A stretch of DNA of 64,000 bases from Sophora flavescens (taxonomy: Eukaryota > Streptophyta > Magnoliopsida > Fabales > Fabaceae), in contig CM061067.1 of assembly GCA_030762895.1 (NCBI GenBank), positions 164,236,518 to 164,300,517 of the forward strand. Direction: 5' to 3'. Position 1 is the stretch's first letter. The number at the start of each line of letters is the position of its first letter. A program made the position numbers and the translations under genes. The notes below the pieces were generated by a model. That model saw only the letters and a program-made list of their open reading frames with translations, ran no database searches and was not told where the DNA came from. Below are positions 21,950 to 35,813 of the stretch, piece after piece.

Positions 21950-23076
21950 TTGAACTTTGATCTAGGAAATGACTTAATTAGTGAACATATCCGCTGGATT
22001 GTCTTCCGTAGCTATTTTCTCAATCTTTACCTCTTTAGATTCAGCCACATCTCTAATGAAGTGAAGTCTGATATCTATATGCTTGGTCCTCTCATGGTAA
22101 ACTTGATGATTTGCCAAATGTATAGCACTTTGGCTATCACAATGGACCGTGACACGATCTTGCATAATCCCCAATTCACCAATCATCCCTTTTAGCCAAA
22201 TGACTTCCTTTACTCCTTCTGCAACCGCAATGTACTCGGCTTGTGTGGTTAATAATGCTACCACAGGTTGCAATGTTGATTTCCAACTAATAGTTGTTCC
22301 AAACAGAGTAAACACACCCGGATAATGACTTCCTAGTGTGCACATTCTTGCATAGTCCAAATCAACATACCCAACAAGAGCATCATCCTCTTGAGCTGTC
22401 TTCTTGTACCTCAAACCAGATTTTTGTGAACCTTTCAAATACCTCAATACCCACTTCAAAGCCTCCCAATGAGCTTGACCCAGATTTGCAATGAACCGAC
22501 TAACAATGCTAACCGCATGCGCCAAATCTGGTTTTCTGCAAACCATACCATACATGACACTTCCTACTCCAATTGCATATGGAATAGAATTCATCTTGCT
22601 CCTTTCCTCTTCGGTGCTAGGAGCTTGGGTAATTGAAAGCTTTGTGTGATGACCCAAAGGTGTGCTAACCGGTTTGGATTGATGCATCCTAAATCGTTCC
22701 ACAACCTTTCTCAAGCAGCCATATTGAGATAAGAATAATTCCCCCTCTTTCCGGTATCTTACAATATCCATCCCAAGTATCCTCTTTGCAATTCCAAGAT
22801 CCTTCATCTCAAATTCAGAATTCAACCTCTCTTTGAGCATGCCAATCTCATTCTTGCTAGACCTAGCTATAAGAATATCATCCATATATAGAAGCAAGAA
22901 AATAACACAATTTTCTCCTCTTCTCAATATGTAAACACAGTTGTCATAACTACTCCTTAGAAATCCATATCTCAAAAGAAAATCACCAAATTTTTTATAC
23001 CACTGTCTAGGACTTTGTTTTAAGCCATAGAGTGATTTTCTCAAGAGACATACCTTTGACTCTTCCTTTGCGAATG
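21950..23076 (-). pseudogene. Copia element 1: reverse transcriptase C-part and RNase H
   Basis: Continuation of the polyprotein interrupted at 23077-42241. Reading leftward: KSLYGLKQSPRQWYKKFG, the catalytic YMDDILIA, then FLGMD-type connection, GSVMYGMVCRKPDLAHAV, and RNase H with TTQAEYIAVAEG and HCDSQSAIHLANH. It ends at NPADMFT followed by a stop slightly before the expected C-terminus. This frame is open throughout, but the protein is split from its N-terminal half by a 19-kb insertion. Confidence 0.92.
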
Positions 23077-23810
23077 CTTCCTGTAACACCCCCACTAGGC
23101 ATTACTACGTAACACATGCGGATTTAAATTAAAAGATAGTTTACTGGTTGTTTTTCGGGAAATTATTTTCTTTCAAGTCAGAAAATTGGGGTATAAAAAA
23201 TTTTCTTCTATGGATAACTCTGAAACCAAAATACATACATTTAAACAGTAAAGTGCATTTGGAACAAAGTTGCCACAACGTACAACATCTCTCAAAAGTT
23301 TCAAAATTCGAAGGAAAAAGCATAAACTACAGACTGATACATATAACACTACATTTACCGACCTCTTCAGATATACGACCCAACCCAAACTCCTAAGCTG
23401 GTCACTCTATCAAATATTCATTGGAGAGACCCCCGTGGCCATCCCCCAATCAGAATACTCCTCTAACCATTTAAAACTAAGTCTTTGAGCTACTTAGGAA
23501 GACTCCCCAGCACCATCAGTACTAGAGATCCAAGGTACAACAGCAAAACCAGAAGAAACCTGATATATTTGTAAGGGTGAGACACCAATATATGGATTGG
23601 ACACAATAACCATATGCACGATACATGCATCACATCAACATATTAAAAATTACCAAATATTAATAGTTGAATCAACAAGTATTATATAAATGGGTTTCAT
23701 ACCCGTACAATCAGCTTTTATGAAGATTATGCATGACACTTCAATATTCAGGCTCTAAAGCTTAATCTTCGGAGATCCCAACATCCTCAAAATGAGTTGA
23801 TCATGCTCGA

Positions 23811-24005
23811 TACATCGTCTCATTGGCTAGCTAAGCACAACGATAATACATCGTCTCATTGTCCATTTAAGCACAACGATATGTACATCGTCTCATTGTC
23901 CATTTAGGCACAACGACACACGTACATCGTCTCATTGTCCCTTTTAAGAACAACGATAATACATCGTCTCATTGTACCTTTTGAGAACAACGATAATACA
24001 TCATC
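23811..24005 (+). repeat. Five imperfect tandem repeats within the long LTR
   Basis: Units of about 35-40 bp with core ACATCGTCTCATTGTCC ... ACAACGAT. Each unit carries a short inverted pair (ATCGTCTCATTGT / ACAACGAT), so the single strand could form serial hairpins. Confidence 0.8.
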
Positions 24006-25666
24006 ACATGATTCCCTTTCTATTAAGGTCTCACGTTAAACCACGTCGGGCTCGTCTGCCATAAATGCAAATGTAAAAAATTTTTGTTCTCGATATTTTC
24101 TTTGTGGTCATCCTCATTCGTTGTCGAAGCTTAGAAGCTAACGACTTTCCATAATTTCATCATTTGAAATTATTCAACATCAACACGGGACACACAGTCC
24201 GAGTGCTCAATCACCACGCCTTAGACCGATGCACCAATCTTGGGCTTCTGGTTATAGAAAACATCTTACAATTTTATCCATGTTTTGTTTCAACATGATT
24301 AGGACTCTTAGTCCATAACACCATGATTAGGACTCTCGGTCCACAATACTTGACACGGATCAAAGATCAACGTGCATATTATTGAATACTAGAAGCGACA
24401 TCTCGCGAACTAGATTCGATTTTCACATATTCTTACTTTTCGTTCAATGAAACACAAATACCAAATAAAACCTCGGTAACCTATCCAAGTTACCGGAATA
24501 TTTTCAAAGCATTTAATAGGAAATCCTTTCCTTGAGAAAATCATTTATAAAACATTTTTAGGAAAACTATTTTCTTTTGAAATCCTTTCGTTTTTCCAAA
24601 ACACTTTAACACTTCATCAAATCTTTTTCTTAAAATCATTTCTAAATAGAATAAAGTCAAATATTTCTCAAAGGTTTTTCTTTCATAAAACACACGTCTC
24701 TAAAAGGTATTCTCTAGTGTAAAATTCTTATTCATGAGAAGGTAGCTTTCCTTTAACTTAAAAATATATTTCAACACATGTTCTAAAAATCTCATCTATC
24801 AAAATAAATACATTACTTGAATATTTTGTTTCCAAATCATATTCTTTAATCAAATAAAACTTCAAAAAGAAATATCTTTGTTTCAGGATCTCATAAAGCT
24901 TATTAAGACTTTTATTCTCATAGTTATTTGAGCACCGACGAATGTCAGGCTTCTCAGACATCAATCAATCATCAATATAATATCAGTCAATAGTATAACA
25001 GTTAATAACAGTCCATGACATATATGATTCATCATACTTCAGTCAAGTAAATAATCAAGTAAGAAATCAACATCAGACAGTTACCACAACAGTTCAAGTA
25101 TATAAATCATTCAAACATTGATTCCAATATTATAACACGATCCAGATAAATCAAATAATTCACATACACACAGTTATTGAGTATCCCTCTGGCAAGCTCC
25201 GCTTACCTTTGGTGAAGGTTAAAGTACTTGTTGTTTGAAGTATCGAACAACGAACGTCCTTGCTTACTTCATGATGAATGTCTAGGTTTATGAACACAAT
25301 ACCCCAAGTTAAAAGTTAACCAAGAACACCAAACCAAGAGGGTATAGGTTCGACCATGGCATAAAATAGGGTTAGAGGTTTTGAAACAAAGAATACAACT
25401 CATGGATTAATGATCCTTAAGTGTTAGGAGTTCATAACCAAGGTTCACTTTACAAATGAACAAAAATCCCACTAAATCCATGCTTAGGGTTTCGCCCTCT
25501 TTAGCATAAGTAAGCTAGAAATTTCCAACCCTTCTAAGCTCTTAGATTTAGCGTTAAAAGATACCAAGAAGTCTAAACTCATGATCATATTTGGAAAGTT
25601 GAAATAAAACATTTTAGGTCCACAACCACATAGGTTCGGCCATCATAGGATAAATAGGCTAGAAAC

Positions 25667-27106
25667 ATTTTACATCATGTTTCATGTACACTTTTGCATG
25701 CATTTTTAATATAGATTAAGCATTCTTTATTTTATTTTAGTTAGTTTTTCCCTTGGAACGGGTGAAGCGGTTTCTTGGTGTTGTTTTGCAGGAATCAATG
25801 AAAAATCTGGTTAACTTAGAGTCAAGGGAATGAAGAAACAGTGGAGAATGCAATTCTGGGAATTCTCTCCCCGCGAGAGGTTACTCGCCTCGCGAGACTA
25901 AAGACAGCCAGGAACAGCAGAATGTCATCCTTTCTGTCTCGCCCCACGAATCACACCTCGCCTTGCGAGCCTGAAGGCTGACTGTGCCAGAGAATGCAAC
26001 CATTTCTGTCTCGCCGCGCGAACCATGTCTCGCCTCGCGAGCCTGAGGACCAGAAGCCATCACGCCCAAGCCCTGATACTCATCACGGGTGTATTTGAGA
26101 AGACCCTTAGTGTATCGCCTCGCGAGAGATCAATTCTCTGAAGACCAGATTTTTAATATTCGCCTCACGAACCATGTCTCGCCCCGCGAGCGCACGAAAT
26201 CCAGAACCCCTGTTATAAGCTGTTTTACGGCAGAATTAAAGGAGGATTGGATTGGGAGGAAAGGAGGCAGCCAAGAAACCCTAGAAAACGCAACTTCTGC
26301 TGCTGTAGTGACTGGGTGCATCCTTCCATGGAGTGCTTCCCTTCCTTCTTCTTAGTATCTTTTCTTTTCCCTTTTTCTTTGATGATGTGTGGCTAAACTC
26401 CCATTGTTGGGGTTAGGGTAGCTATTTCTGAATTCTCATGTATATGACTTGATCTTGTAATATGGTTTTTACTTCTTTATTGAGTGATTGATTTTCTGTG
26501 CTTAATGCTTGTTGTGGCTAGCACCCCCATGACTTGATTAGTGTTTTGATATGCAATTGGAAAATTCGTATTAGAACCAGAACTGAAATTAATCACCTAG
26601 TAAACCTTGTATCTAGGAATGGAACTAGGTTTATTAGCAATTGCGTAATCTCTAATCATCATGCAAATTCATTAATCTAGGCCACCTAAGGAATTAGGGT
26701 CTATTAGTGGATTTAGGCTCTTGTCATCTGAGGAATCGGGGCTTGAGTAATCTAGTGGATTGATTGTCATATTTGAAGTAGAAACTGTTTATTAGTCATT
26801 TCATTGCATGGGGATGAAGTTTGGTGAACCTAATCCCAACATCTTTTATCATATTTGAAAACCATCTTTTATTGCCTTCCAAGTGTTTGAGAAAATTACA
26901 AAAAGAGTTTGTTTTTCTTATTCTGTTTATTTTTACTTTTGTGGGCTTGATATGTCATATTGAGCTCCCTTCCATCCAAAGAATCGCTTAGATAGTAGTT
27001 GAATTGGTACGTGCTAGTACTTGTCTCAGTCCTCGTGGGAACGATAAAACGGTCTCACCACCGTATTACTTGCACGACTAGGTATACTTGCCCGGATCAG
27101 TCAACA
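25667..27106 (+). repeat. 5' LTR of Athila-like element
   Basis: 1440 bp, matching the right LTR from its 11th base to ...GATCAGTCAACA. The U3 half (25871-26190) holds about nine variants of TCGCCYCGCGAR in an otherwise AT-rich sequence. Confidence 0.92.
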
Positions 27107-27112
27107 AGTTTT

Positions 27113-27130
27113 TGGCGCCGTTGCCGGGGA
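27113..27130 (+). promoter_or_regulatory. Primer binding site
   Basis: TGGCGCCGTTGCCGGGGA six bases after the LTR, the primer site typical of Athila/Tat gypsy elements (tRNA-Asp assignment from family knowledge). Confidence 0.85.
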
Positions 27131-27276
27131 CTGCGTCTCAATATTAGCATATCCATTTCGGTTACTAATTTAGGCAAAAATTTTCTGTTCTGTTTTTGCT
27201 GTCATTTTTTCTGGTGTGTTTGTTGTTGTGTGCTAACCTTTACTGCTAACACTCGTGTTTGCTAGACTGTTTGTGT

Positions 27277-30200
27277 ATGCGAGGTGCTATCCCAGCTGAC
27301 CAACTCCTCTACGACCCAGAAATTGAAAGAACAACTAGGGCGAATCGGAGGCAAGCAAGACAACAGAATTTTTTAGAACAACAAGGAGAAGAACAAGAGA
27401 CTTCCACCTCTCAAGTTTGTCAAGAAGAACTCAGGATGGCAGGCAATGGTGAAGATGCTCCACCCAGTAGGACACTTGGGGACTATGCCAATACAAATGT
27501 CAACCAGCATGTCACAAGCATAGTAAGGCCTCCAATGAACTGCAACAATTTTGAAATCAAGCCAAATCTCATCAATATGGTTTCACAAAATCAGTTTGCT
27601 GGGTTGGAGAAGGAAGATCCTAACAGTCATGTTTCCAATTTCCTAGAGTTGTGCGATACAGTGAAGATAAATGGTGCCTTCGATGATGCAATTCGCCTGA
27701 GGTTGTTTCCTTTCTCTCTAAGAGATAAAGCTAAGTCTTGGCTCCAATCACAACCAAGGGGGAGCTTCACTACATGGGATAACTTAGAGGCAAAATTTCT
27801 GGCAAGGTTCTTCCCCACCTCAAGATTTGTGAAGACAAGGGGTGACATCATAAGCTTTGCTCAACAAGAAGGTGAGACTCTGCATGACGCCTGGGACAGG
27901 TTCAAAGGCTTACTCCAAAGATGTCCAAATCACGGGTTTGATGATATTACTCAGATGCAAACATTCTGCAATTGACTGAGGCCGTCAACCAGGTATATGT
28001 TGGATGCCTCAGCTGTAGGATCCATGAACACAAAGACAGCAGAGGAAGAATTGGTTTTGATAGAGGCTATGGCATCTAATGACTACTTGATGCATCATGA
28101 TCGGGGTCCCACATCAAGAAGGGGAGTGTTGGAGTTAGATTCACAAACTGCACTATTGACTCAGAACAAGCTCATGACACAACAACTGGAGTCTCTTACC
28201 AAGCAACTAGCTCAACTCCCACAACAACTCCAAACTGTTTAAGAGACAACCATGCCACCACAACAGATAATGAGATGTGATTTTTGTGGAGGAGATCATG
28301 ATAATGGAAGATGTGAGGCACCACCTGGTTCCCATGAGGAAGCTAATTATATGGGGAACTATGGGCGGCAAGGAAACAACCAATTCCCTAACAACTACAA
28401 CCAAGGGTGGAGGAATCAACCAAATTTTGGTTGGAAGCAAGATGCTGGACAAACAAGCAAGCCTCTTCCTACACAACCGCCTCAAGACCGGATTTTTAAC
28501 TTGGAAAACACTCTCAATCAGTTCATGCAGATGTCCATGTCAAACCAGAAAAACACTGATGCTTCTATAAAGAACTTGGAGGTTCAAGTTGGACAGATTG
28601 CAAAGCAACTAGCAGAGCAATCTAGCAACAGTTTTTCAGGTAACACTCAAACTAATCCTAAAGAGCATTGCAAGGCTATTGTGTTGAGCAGTGGCAAAAG
28701 CCTCGAGGAAGAGAGTGGTGGGCCTTTGGTGAAAAATCAGAGAGATGCTGAAAAACCAGAGGTGAATGCTGAAAAAACTGATTTGAATAAGGAAAAAGGC
28801 AAAGAGGTTGTAGTAGAAGAGGAAGAAGAAAAAGACAATGAAAAAGACAAGAGGGGAAAATTAGTAGATGAAAATTCGATTTTGAGGAGAACTAAAAGTC
28901 AGATTTTGAAAGATGGAGACAAGCCTCAAGTGATCCCCTCTTATGTGAAGTTGCCCTATCCTCACTTGAGCAAGAAAAAAGAGAAGGAAGAACAGTTTGC
29001 CAAGTTCCTTGATATCTTCAAGAGGCTACAGATCAACATACCCTTTGCTGAAGCACTAGAGAAGATGCCCACTTATGAAAAATTCATGAAGGAGTTGCTC
29101 ACAAAGAAAAGAAAGTTTAAAGAAGGCGAGACTGTTGCCTTAACTGAAGAGTGTAGTGCAATACTTCATAGGAAGCTACCTCCAAAGCTTAAAGATCCTG
29201 GTAGTTTTACAATCCCTTGCACTGTTGGGAGTGTTGTTATTGGGATGGCCTTATGTGACTTGGGAGCGAGTATCAATTTGATGCCGCTTTCAATTCTGAA
29301 CAAGCTTGGAGGTGGAGAGGTGAAGCCAACAAGGATGGCATTACAACTAGCAGACAGATCCATCAAGCATCCTTATGGCATTCTGGAAGACGTCTTGGTT
29401 AAAGTGGACAAGTTTATCTTCCCAGCAGATTTTGTGATATTAGACATTGAGGAGGATGCTGAAGTTCCACTTATATTGGGGAGACCCTTTCTTGCAACCG
29501 GTCGTGCGTTGATAGACGTACAAAAGGGCCAAATTCGACTCAGAGTGCAAGATGAAGAGGTTACTTTCAATGTGTTTGAAGCCATGCATCACCCGAGAGA
29601 TGAAGAGAATTGCTTCCTCATGGATATTGTGGATGTAGTGGCCAATGAGGTCCTTGCACAGCAGCACCATTCCTCTACTCTTGAGAAGGTGATTATGAAC
29701 TCTATTGAAAATCTTGATGAAGAAGAGGAGAAGGAATTAGAAGACAGTTTGTGTGATTTGGAAGCCCAACCCAAGCAACTTGCTATGAACACTGAGAAAG
29801 AAGAACTCAAGAAGGATGCAATCCAAGAGAAGCTCGAGTTGGAGCTTAAACCTTTACCTCCCCACTTGAAGTATGTCTTTCTTGGTGAAAATGATGAAGA
29901 CCCTATCATAGTGAGCAATTTACTTTCCAAATTAGAAGAGGAGAAACTTGTAAGGGTGCTTCGAGAGCATAAGACAGCCATTGGATGGTCCATCTCAGAT
30001 TTGAAAGGTATTAGCCCCACGTTTTGTATGCACAAGATCATGATGGAGGCTGAATTTAAACCGGTGGTCCAACCACAGAGGAGGCTCAATCCTACTATGA
30101 AAGAAGTGGTGAAGAAGGAGATGCTGAAACTCCTTGAAGCTGGAATGAGATATTCGATTTCGGATAGTGCTTGGGTGAGTCCGGTGCAAGTGGTTCCAAA

Positions 30201-32733
30201 GAAGGGTGGCATGACCGTTGTGCACAACGAGAAGAATGAGTTGATCCCAACTAGAACGGTCACCGGTTGGCGGATGTGTATAGATTACCGGAAGCTTAAT
30301 CAACCTACTAGGAAGGATCACTTCCCACTTCCATTCATGGACCAGATGTTGGAGAGGTTGACCGGGCAAGCTTACTACTGTTTTTTGGATGGTTATTCGG
30401 GTTATAACCAAATTGCGGTTAACCCGGAAGACCAAGAAAAAACTGCTTTCACATGCCCGTTTGGAGTTTTTGCCTATCGGAAGATGCCTTTCGGTCTTTG
30501 CAATGCGCCTGCGACATTTCAAAGGTGCATGCTTTCCATTTTTTCCGATATGGTAGAAAAGTATATTGAGGTTTTCATGGATGATTTTTCTGTTTTTGGT
30601 TCCTCTTATGATAACTGTTTGTCTAACCTTGCTGCTGTGTTAAAGAGGTGCATGGACACCAATTTAGTCTTAAATTGGGAGAAGTGTCATTTTATGGTGC
30701 AGGAAGGCATTGTGCTTGGGCACAAAATTTCAGCAAGGGGGGTCGAAGTGGATAAATCAAAGATTGATGTGATTGCGAAACTACCTCCACCAATGAATGT
30801 TAAGGGTGTGAGGAGTTTCCTTGGGCATGCAGGTTTTTACCGGCGGTTCATCAAGGACTTTTCAAAGGTAGCCAAGCCGTTGTGTAGCCTTTTGAATAAG
30901 GACACTCCATTTGTGTTTGATCCTACTTGTCTTACCTCTTTTCAGATTTTGAAAGACAAGTTGATTACTGCTCCTATTCTTGTTGCACCCAACTGGGAGT
31001 CACCATTTGAATTAATGTGTGATGCCAGTGACTACGCAGGTGGGGCAGTTTTGGGACAGCGGAGGAACAAATTTTTCCATGCCATTCACCATGCTAGCAA
31101 GGTTCTCAATGAGAACCAAGTAAATTATGCAACAACCGAAAAAGAGTTTCTAGCCATAGTGTTTGCAATGGAAAAATTTCGTTCCTACTTAATAGGGTCA
31201 CAAGTCATTGTTTATACTGACCATGCTGCAATTAAATATTTATTGACTAAGTTAGATTCTAAACCAAGACTCATAAGATGGATTCTGTTGTTGCAGGAAT
31301 TTGACTTAGTCATCAAGGATAAAAAGGGCAGCGAGAATGTAGTAGCTGACCACTTGTCCCGGTTGGTGAATGAAGAGGTGGCTGCAAAAGAAAAGGACAT
31401 TCGGGATGAGTTCCCGGATGAGGCTATATTGTTGGTACATGAGAGACCATGGTTTACCGACATGGCAAACTTCAAGGCAGCTAACATTGTTCCAGAGCAC
31501 CTCACTTGGCAACAAAGGAAAAAGTTCTTCCGGGATGCCAACCATTTCATGTGGGATGACCCATTTCTGTTCAAGGTTGGACCGGATGGCTTGTGGAGGA
31601 GGTGCATTAGTCAAGAGGAAGCAAGGAAAGTTTTATGGCATTGTCATAACTCTCCATATGGTGGACACTACAATGGGGATCAGACTGCTGCAAAGGTCCT
31701 CCAATCTGGGTTCTTTTGGCCCTCAATATTCAAGGACTCTTTCAATCATGTGAAGAGTTGTGACAAATGCCAGAGGACCGGGAACATTTCAAGGAGGGAT
31801 GAGATGCCACTGCAGAATATATTGGAAGTTGAGGTATTTGACTGTTGAGGCATTGATTTTATGGGTCCACTTCCACCTTCATTCTCCAATGAATATATCT
31901 TGGTGGTGGTGGACTATGTCTCTAAATGGGTGGAGGCCATTGCAACTCCAAATAATGATGCCCAAACAGTGATAAAGTTCATCAAGAAGAATATCTTTGC
32001 CCGGTTCGGTGTCCCAAGGGTTCTTATAAGTGATGGAGGATCTCACTTCTGCAACTCACAACTGGGAAATGTGTTGGCCAAATATGATGTGAGGCACAAG
32101 GTGGCATCCCCCTATCATCCGCAAACAAATGGGCAAGCGGAGGTTTCTAACCGAGAGATTAAGAGAATTCTGGAAAAGACTGTAGCCGCTTCAAGAAGAT
32201 ATTGGGCAAAGAAGCTGGACGATGCCTTGTGGGCCTACCGGACTGTACTGAAAACTTCTGTGGGGTTATCCCCGTTTCAGATGGTTTATGTAAGGGCATG
32301 TCATCTACCCGTAGAGTTGGAGCATCGAGCCTTTTTGGCGTTGAAGTTCTTGAATTTTGATGCCACTCTGGCGGGTGAGAAAAGAGTGAATCAGCTGCAT
32401 GAGTTAGAGGAGATGCGCCTGAATGCATATGAGAATGCAGTCATTTACAAGCAGCGAGTCAAAACCTACCACGACAAGAAGATCGTGATGAAAACATTTC
32501 GGCCGGGACAACAAGTTTTACTGTTCAATTCCCGGCTGAGATTGTTTCCGGGCAAGTTGAAGTCTAAATGGTTGGGACCGTTCATTGTCAAGGAAGCTGC
32601 ACCTCATGGAGCTGTGGAAGTGGAGGATCCTACTTCAAAAAGGACCTTCAAAGTCAATGGCCAAAGACTTAAGGCCTACTTGGGTGGTGACTTCGAGAGA
32701 TTGATCTCAGCAGTGCACCTTCATGATCCTTGA
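27277..32733 (+). pseudogene. Athila-like gag-pol polyprotein with three stops
   Basis: One frame of about 1819 codons from ATG 27277, interrupted only by TGA 27973-27975, TAA 28240-28242 and TGA 31846-31848; there is no frameshift. Gag core about 27590-27940 (AKSWLQSQPRGSFTTW); zinc knuckle CDFCGGDHDNGRC (28276-28314, CX2CX3HX4C); low-complexity Glu/Lys linker; protease DLGASINLMPLSI (29258 on); reverse transcriptase with FMDDFSVF (30574 on); RNase H CDASDYAGGAVLGQ; integrase HHCC region (HCHNSPYGGHY ... CDKCQ). The core has GIDFMGP, SDGGSHF and the Glu of NREIKRILE. The third stop sits just before GIDFMGP, where a tryptophan is usual, so it cuts off the integrase core. All recognised catalytic residues are otherwise present. 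Confidence 0.93.
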
Positions 32734-34363
32734 GGTCATCCACCCGTCAATCTAGTGACGTTAAAGAAGCGCTTATTGGGAAGCAACCCAATTTTTCTTA
32801 ACCCTTCTCTTTAGTTATATTTTGTTTTTGATTTTAACCTCTTGAATAATTTGAGAAGATCAAGAGGAAAATATCATAGATTAATAGGTTTGTTAAGTGT
32901 TTTCAGGGAAAGGATGAAGGAGAAGCATCACGGCCGTGACCCAATTTTCATGCAATTCCTTCTGACTAGACATGTGAGCCGGCAGCCGCTACCGCTTCGG
33001 TAATTCGTTCCAATTTTTCTTTCCTCTCTCCATCTTGATTGTTTACATTGGGGACAATGTAAATTCTTAAGCTTGGGGTAGGGGTATTTTTGCATCCTTC
33101 ATGTTGCATTCATATAGTTTTGCATGATAGTTTTGCATGATCACACAATTAGATTGCCCTTGTTTAGATGTTGCATCCAATTGTGAGAACTGAGTGCCAA
33201 ATAAATTGAGATAGTGAATTCTTGAACCCAATTTTTTTTTAATCTTGTGATAAGACTGCAAATGTAAATGCTTGAGATGATCTGTAATAGTTGATAATTA
33301 GTATATGGTTTCGTAGATTTGTGTTTCTCATTGATGGTTGAACTACTAAAAAGTGAGATTTTGAGCCAAAGGGGTACTCACCAAATATACCCCATTCTTT
33401 GTGTTAGAGTGTTATTCCTCTTGGATTGCTTTCTCTAGAACTTGACTTAAAACCATTTTGAAGCTTAAAAATTTTTGAAAACATTTTTGAAAATGATTGA
33501 GGTACTAGGTATTTTTCTGGCCTTCTGAGCTTTGAATGACTAAATGCTACCCCTTAGTTGCCCAATTTTGAGCCTACATGAATAAAATACTTTTCTTGGT
33601 ACCTTGAAATATGTGGATAAATGATGCTTGATAAGGGACCTTCTAAAGTATTACAAAAGGGTAAAAAGGTAGTTGAAAAAGTTTGGGATGAGAAAATTAG
33701 AAAAAAATATTTCTCTTGAGCTGAAAATCTCCCTTTCTCCAAATAAAAGAAAAATAAAAGAAAAATAAAATTCTATGGAGGAGGGGATGACAAAAGAAAG
33801 TGAGAAATGAAATAAAAAGAAAGAAAGGTGGAAAAAGGAATCAAAACCCAAAAAGGTATTTTAGAAGGTCATGCTTTGCAATGCTTGATTGTGTTTAGCC
33901 CTTTTGAAATTTCCTTTTCTTGACTTCCCCACCTAACGATAAATCCCATGGTCCCATTACAACCAAAGCAAAAGACCTCTTGATTCTTAATTGTTTTCAT
34001 TAATAAAGTATAGATTTGGTTGAAAGTCAAGCTTATGGTAGAATTCATTCCTTGAGGAAAATGGAGCGAATTGTCTTATATCCCTAACATTTGAGTGAGG
34101 TGAGAAAGAGAGCCAAGCAAATGAACAAGCTTGGGGTGATCTTCAGGTGAGATAGAGTGCCCTAATCGGTGAGAATATGAGTCTAGGAAACCTAAGCCTC
34201 TAATTGGACTTGAAACTGATTGTCTCTTGCTGATTTATTTGAGTTACCTGTTACTTGGATTATGTACTCGGGGTCTTGGTTCACTATCCGTGGTCTGTTT
34301 GTCTATATCTTCTGGCCTTAGTGATTGCTTGAGGACAAGCAATTGAATAAGCTTGGGGTAATT
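32734..34363 (+). other. Non-coding 3' section with polypurine tract
   Basis: No env-like frame is seen where some Athila elements carry one. The word AGCTTGGGGT occurs three times (33069, 34128, 34350). The last, AAGCTTGGGGTAATT, directly precedes the 3' LTR and is the likely polypurine tract. Confidence 0.7.
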
Positions 34364-35813
34364 TGATAGTGTGATTTTACATCATGTTTCATGTACACTT
34401 TTGCATGCATTTTTAATATAGATTAAGCATTCTTTATTTGATTTTAGTTAGTTTTTCCCTTGGAACGGGTGAAGCGGTTTCTTGGTGTTGTTTTGCAGGA
34501 ATCAATGAAAAATCTGGTTAACTTAGAGTCAAGGGAATGAAGAAACAGTGGAGAATGCAATTCTGGGAATGCTCGCCCCACGAGAGGTTACTCGCCTCGC
34601 GAGACTGAAGACAGCCAGGAACAGCAGAATGTCATCCTTTCTGTCTTGCCCCGCGAACCACACCTCGCCTCGCGAGCCTGAAGGCTGACTGTGCCAGAGA
34701 ATGCAACCATTTCTGTCTCGCCGCGTGAACCATGTCTCGCCTCGCGAGCCTGAGGACCAGAAGCCATCACGCCCAGGCCCTGATACTCATCACGGGAGTA
34801 TTTGAGAAGACCCTTAGTGTCTCGCCTCGAGAGAGATCAATTCTTTGAAGACCATATTTTTAATATTCGTCTCATGAACCATGTCTCACCCCGCGAGTGC
34901 GCGAAATCCAGAACCCCTGTTATAAGCTGTTTTACGGCAGAATTAAAGGAGGATTGGATTGGGAGGAAAGGAGGCAGCCAAGAAACCCTAGAAAACGCAA
35001 CTTTTGCTGCTGTAGTGGCTGGGTGCATCCTTCCATGGAGTGCTTCACTTCCTTCATCTTAGTATCTTTTCTTTTTCCTTTTTCTTTGATGATGTGTAGC
35101 TAAACTCCCATTGTTGGGGTTAGGGTAGCTATTTCTGAATTCTCATGTGTATGACTTGATCTTGTAATATGGTTTTTACTTCTTTATTGAGTGATTGATT
35201 TTCTGTGCTTAATGCTTGTTGTGGCTAGAACCCCCATGACTTGATTAGTGTTTTGATATACAATTGGAAAATTCGTATTAGAACCGGAACTGAAATTAAT
35301 CACCTAGTAAACCTTGTATCTAGGAATGGAACTAGGTTTATTAGCAATTGCGTAATCCCTAATCATCATGCAAATTCATTAATCTAGGCCACCTAAGGAA
35401 TTATGGTCTATTAGTGTATTTAGGCTCTTGTCATCTGAGGAATTAGGGCTTGAGTAATCTAGTGGATTGATTGTCATATTTGAAGTAGAAACTGTTTATT
35501 AGTCATTTCATTGCATGGGGATGAAGTTTGGTGAACCTAATCCCAACATCTTTTATCATATTTGAAAACCATCTTTTATTGCCTTCCAAGTGTTTGAGAA
35601 AATTACAAAAAGAGTTTGTTTTTCTTATTCTGTTTATTTTTACTTTTGTGGGCTTGATATGTCATATTGAGCTCCCTTCCATCCAAAGAATCGCTTAGAT
35701 AGCAGTTGAATTGGTACGTGCTAATACTTGTCTCAGTCCTCGTGGGAATGATAAAACGGTCTCACCACCGTATTACTTGCACAACTGGGTATACTTGCCC
35801 AGATCAGTCAACA
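34364..35813 (+). repeat. 3' LTR of Athila-like element
   Basis: 1450 bp, TGATAGTGTG...GTCAACA. Intact at both ends. TCGCCYCGCGAR cluster at about 34571-34910. Confidence 0.93.

Larger units (their letters stand above)
25667..35813 (+). mobile_element. Athila-like Ty3/gypsy retrotransposon
   Basis: A 10.1-kb element with LTRs 25667-27106 and 34364-35813, primer site, one-frame gag-pol and polypurine tract. The left LTR lacks its first 10 bases (TGATAGTGTG) along with adjacent host sequence, so no target duplication can be shown. By hand I count about 44 differences between the LTRs over 1440 bp (near 3%). It lies inside the tandem repeat of the long LTR. Confidence 0.92.

Noticed and set aside
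32734..34363. Env-like gene of an Athila element
   Set aside because: No frame of useful length, transmembrane segment or start was found in this 1.6-kb stretch.
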